A stretch of 5,440 bases of DNA, from contig JAFAFD010000266.1 of NCBI GenBank assembly GCA_023423675.1, forward strand, positions 1 to 5,440. Direction: 5' to 3'. Positions within the stretch are counted from its first letter, which is position 1. The number at the start of each line of letters is the position of its first letter. The notes beneath the pieces are model-generated. The model searched no databases, was not told the origin of the DNA, and worked only from the letters and a program-made list of their open reading frames with translations. Position numbers and translations under genes: made by a program. Source of the DNA: Pseudomonadota bacterium. GTDB lineage: Bacteria > Pseudomonadota > Gammaproteobacteria > Xanthomonadales > Xanthomonadaceae. Shown here piece after piece: positions 5,403 through 5,440 of the stretch.

Positions 5403-5440
5403 TGTGCCGGGAAAGCCCCCCGCGCTGCGCGCGGTAGTCG
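5403..5440. other. Right-edge non-coding sequence with possible second SMAG head
   Basis: No gene is supported here. The stretch holds a G/C-rich self-complementary run (about 5420-5433, alternating gc) and ends in ggtagtcg, which could be the start of a second repeat of the same class. It is too short to decide. Confidence 0.3.

Noticed and set aside
1..5440. Search for CRISPR arrays, tRNA or rRNA genes, insertion sequences, phage genes, toxin-antitoxin pairs or a new defence system.
   Set aside because: I saw no regularly spaced repeats, tRNA cloverleaf, transposase or recombinase motifs, or unexplained gene cluster; every long stretch is accounted for by five ordinary genes and short spacers.

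Overview
The window looks like a core chromosomal segment of a high-GC gammaproteobacterium of the Xanthomonadaceae, most likely Stenotrophomonas (S. maltophilia group). Three things point there: G/C-dominated third codon positions; a GTAG-headed 8-bp palindrome at 5376-5402 that matches the SMAG class of small intergenic repeats; and a 39-nt 'ggggtcag...gacccc' hairpin at 681-719 of a kind I recall as abundant in Stenotrophomonas intergenic DNA. The genus call comes from recognition, not from a database search.

Layout, left to right. The 3' part of a cysteine-containing, Pro/Ala-linker envelope protein with a DUF4124-like module runs on + and ends at 659. The hairpin repeat at 681-719 separates it from a convergent classical short-chain dehydrogenase/reductase of the tropinone-reductase-like type (- strand, 729-1505). 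A 110-nt divergent spacer holding a small dyad leads to a 68-residue lipoprotein on + (1616-1822). A GTAG-headed hairpin with a T tract (1833-1860) then sits between this gene and the convergent sppA gene (- strand, 1880-3802), which encodes a full-length 67K-type signal peptide peptidase with its Lys/Ser dyad. Upstream of sppA, a 115-nt spacer contains a perfect 10-bp inverted repeat placed 7 nt after the stop of a NorM-type MATE efflux transporter (- strand, 3918-5282). The right edge (5283-5440) is non-coding and carries a SMAG unit, with the likely first bases of another at the very end.

The five genes do not form an obvious pathway. Four of the five products (DUF4124-like protein, lipoprotein, SppA, MATE pump) act in or on the cell envelope and one is a cytosolic oxidoreductase. 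sppA and the MATE gene share a strand, but the hairpin between them argues for separate or only partly coupled transcription. The notable non-coding theme is that each of the four intergenic regions downstream of or between these genes, or at the right edge, contains a stem-loop, and at least two of these look like members of dispersed genomic repeat families used at gene ends. I found no CRISPR array, tRNA or rRNA gene, insertion sequence, defence system or convincing new multi-gene system.
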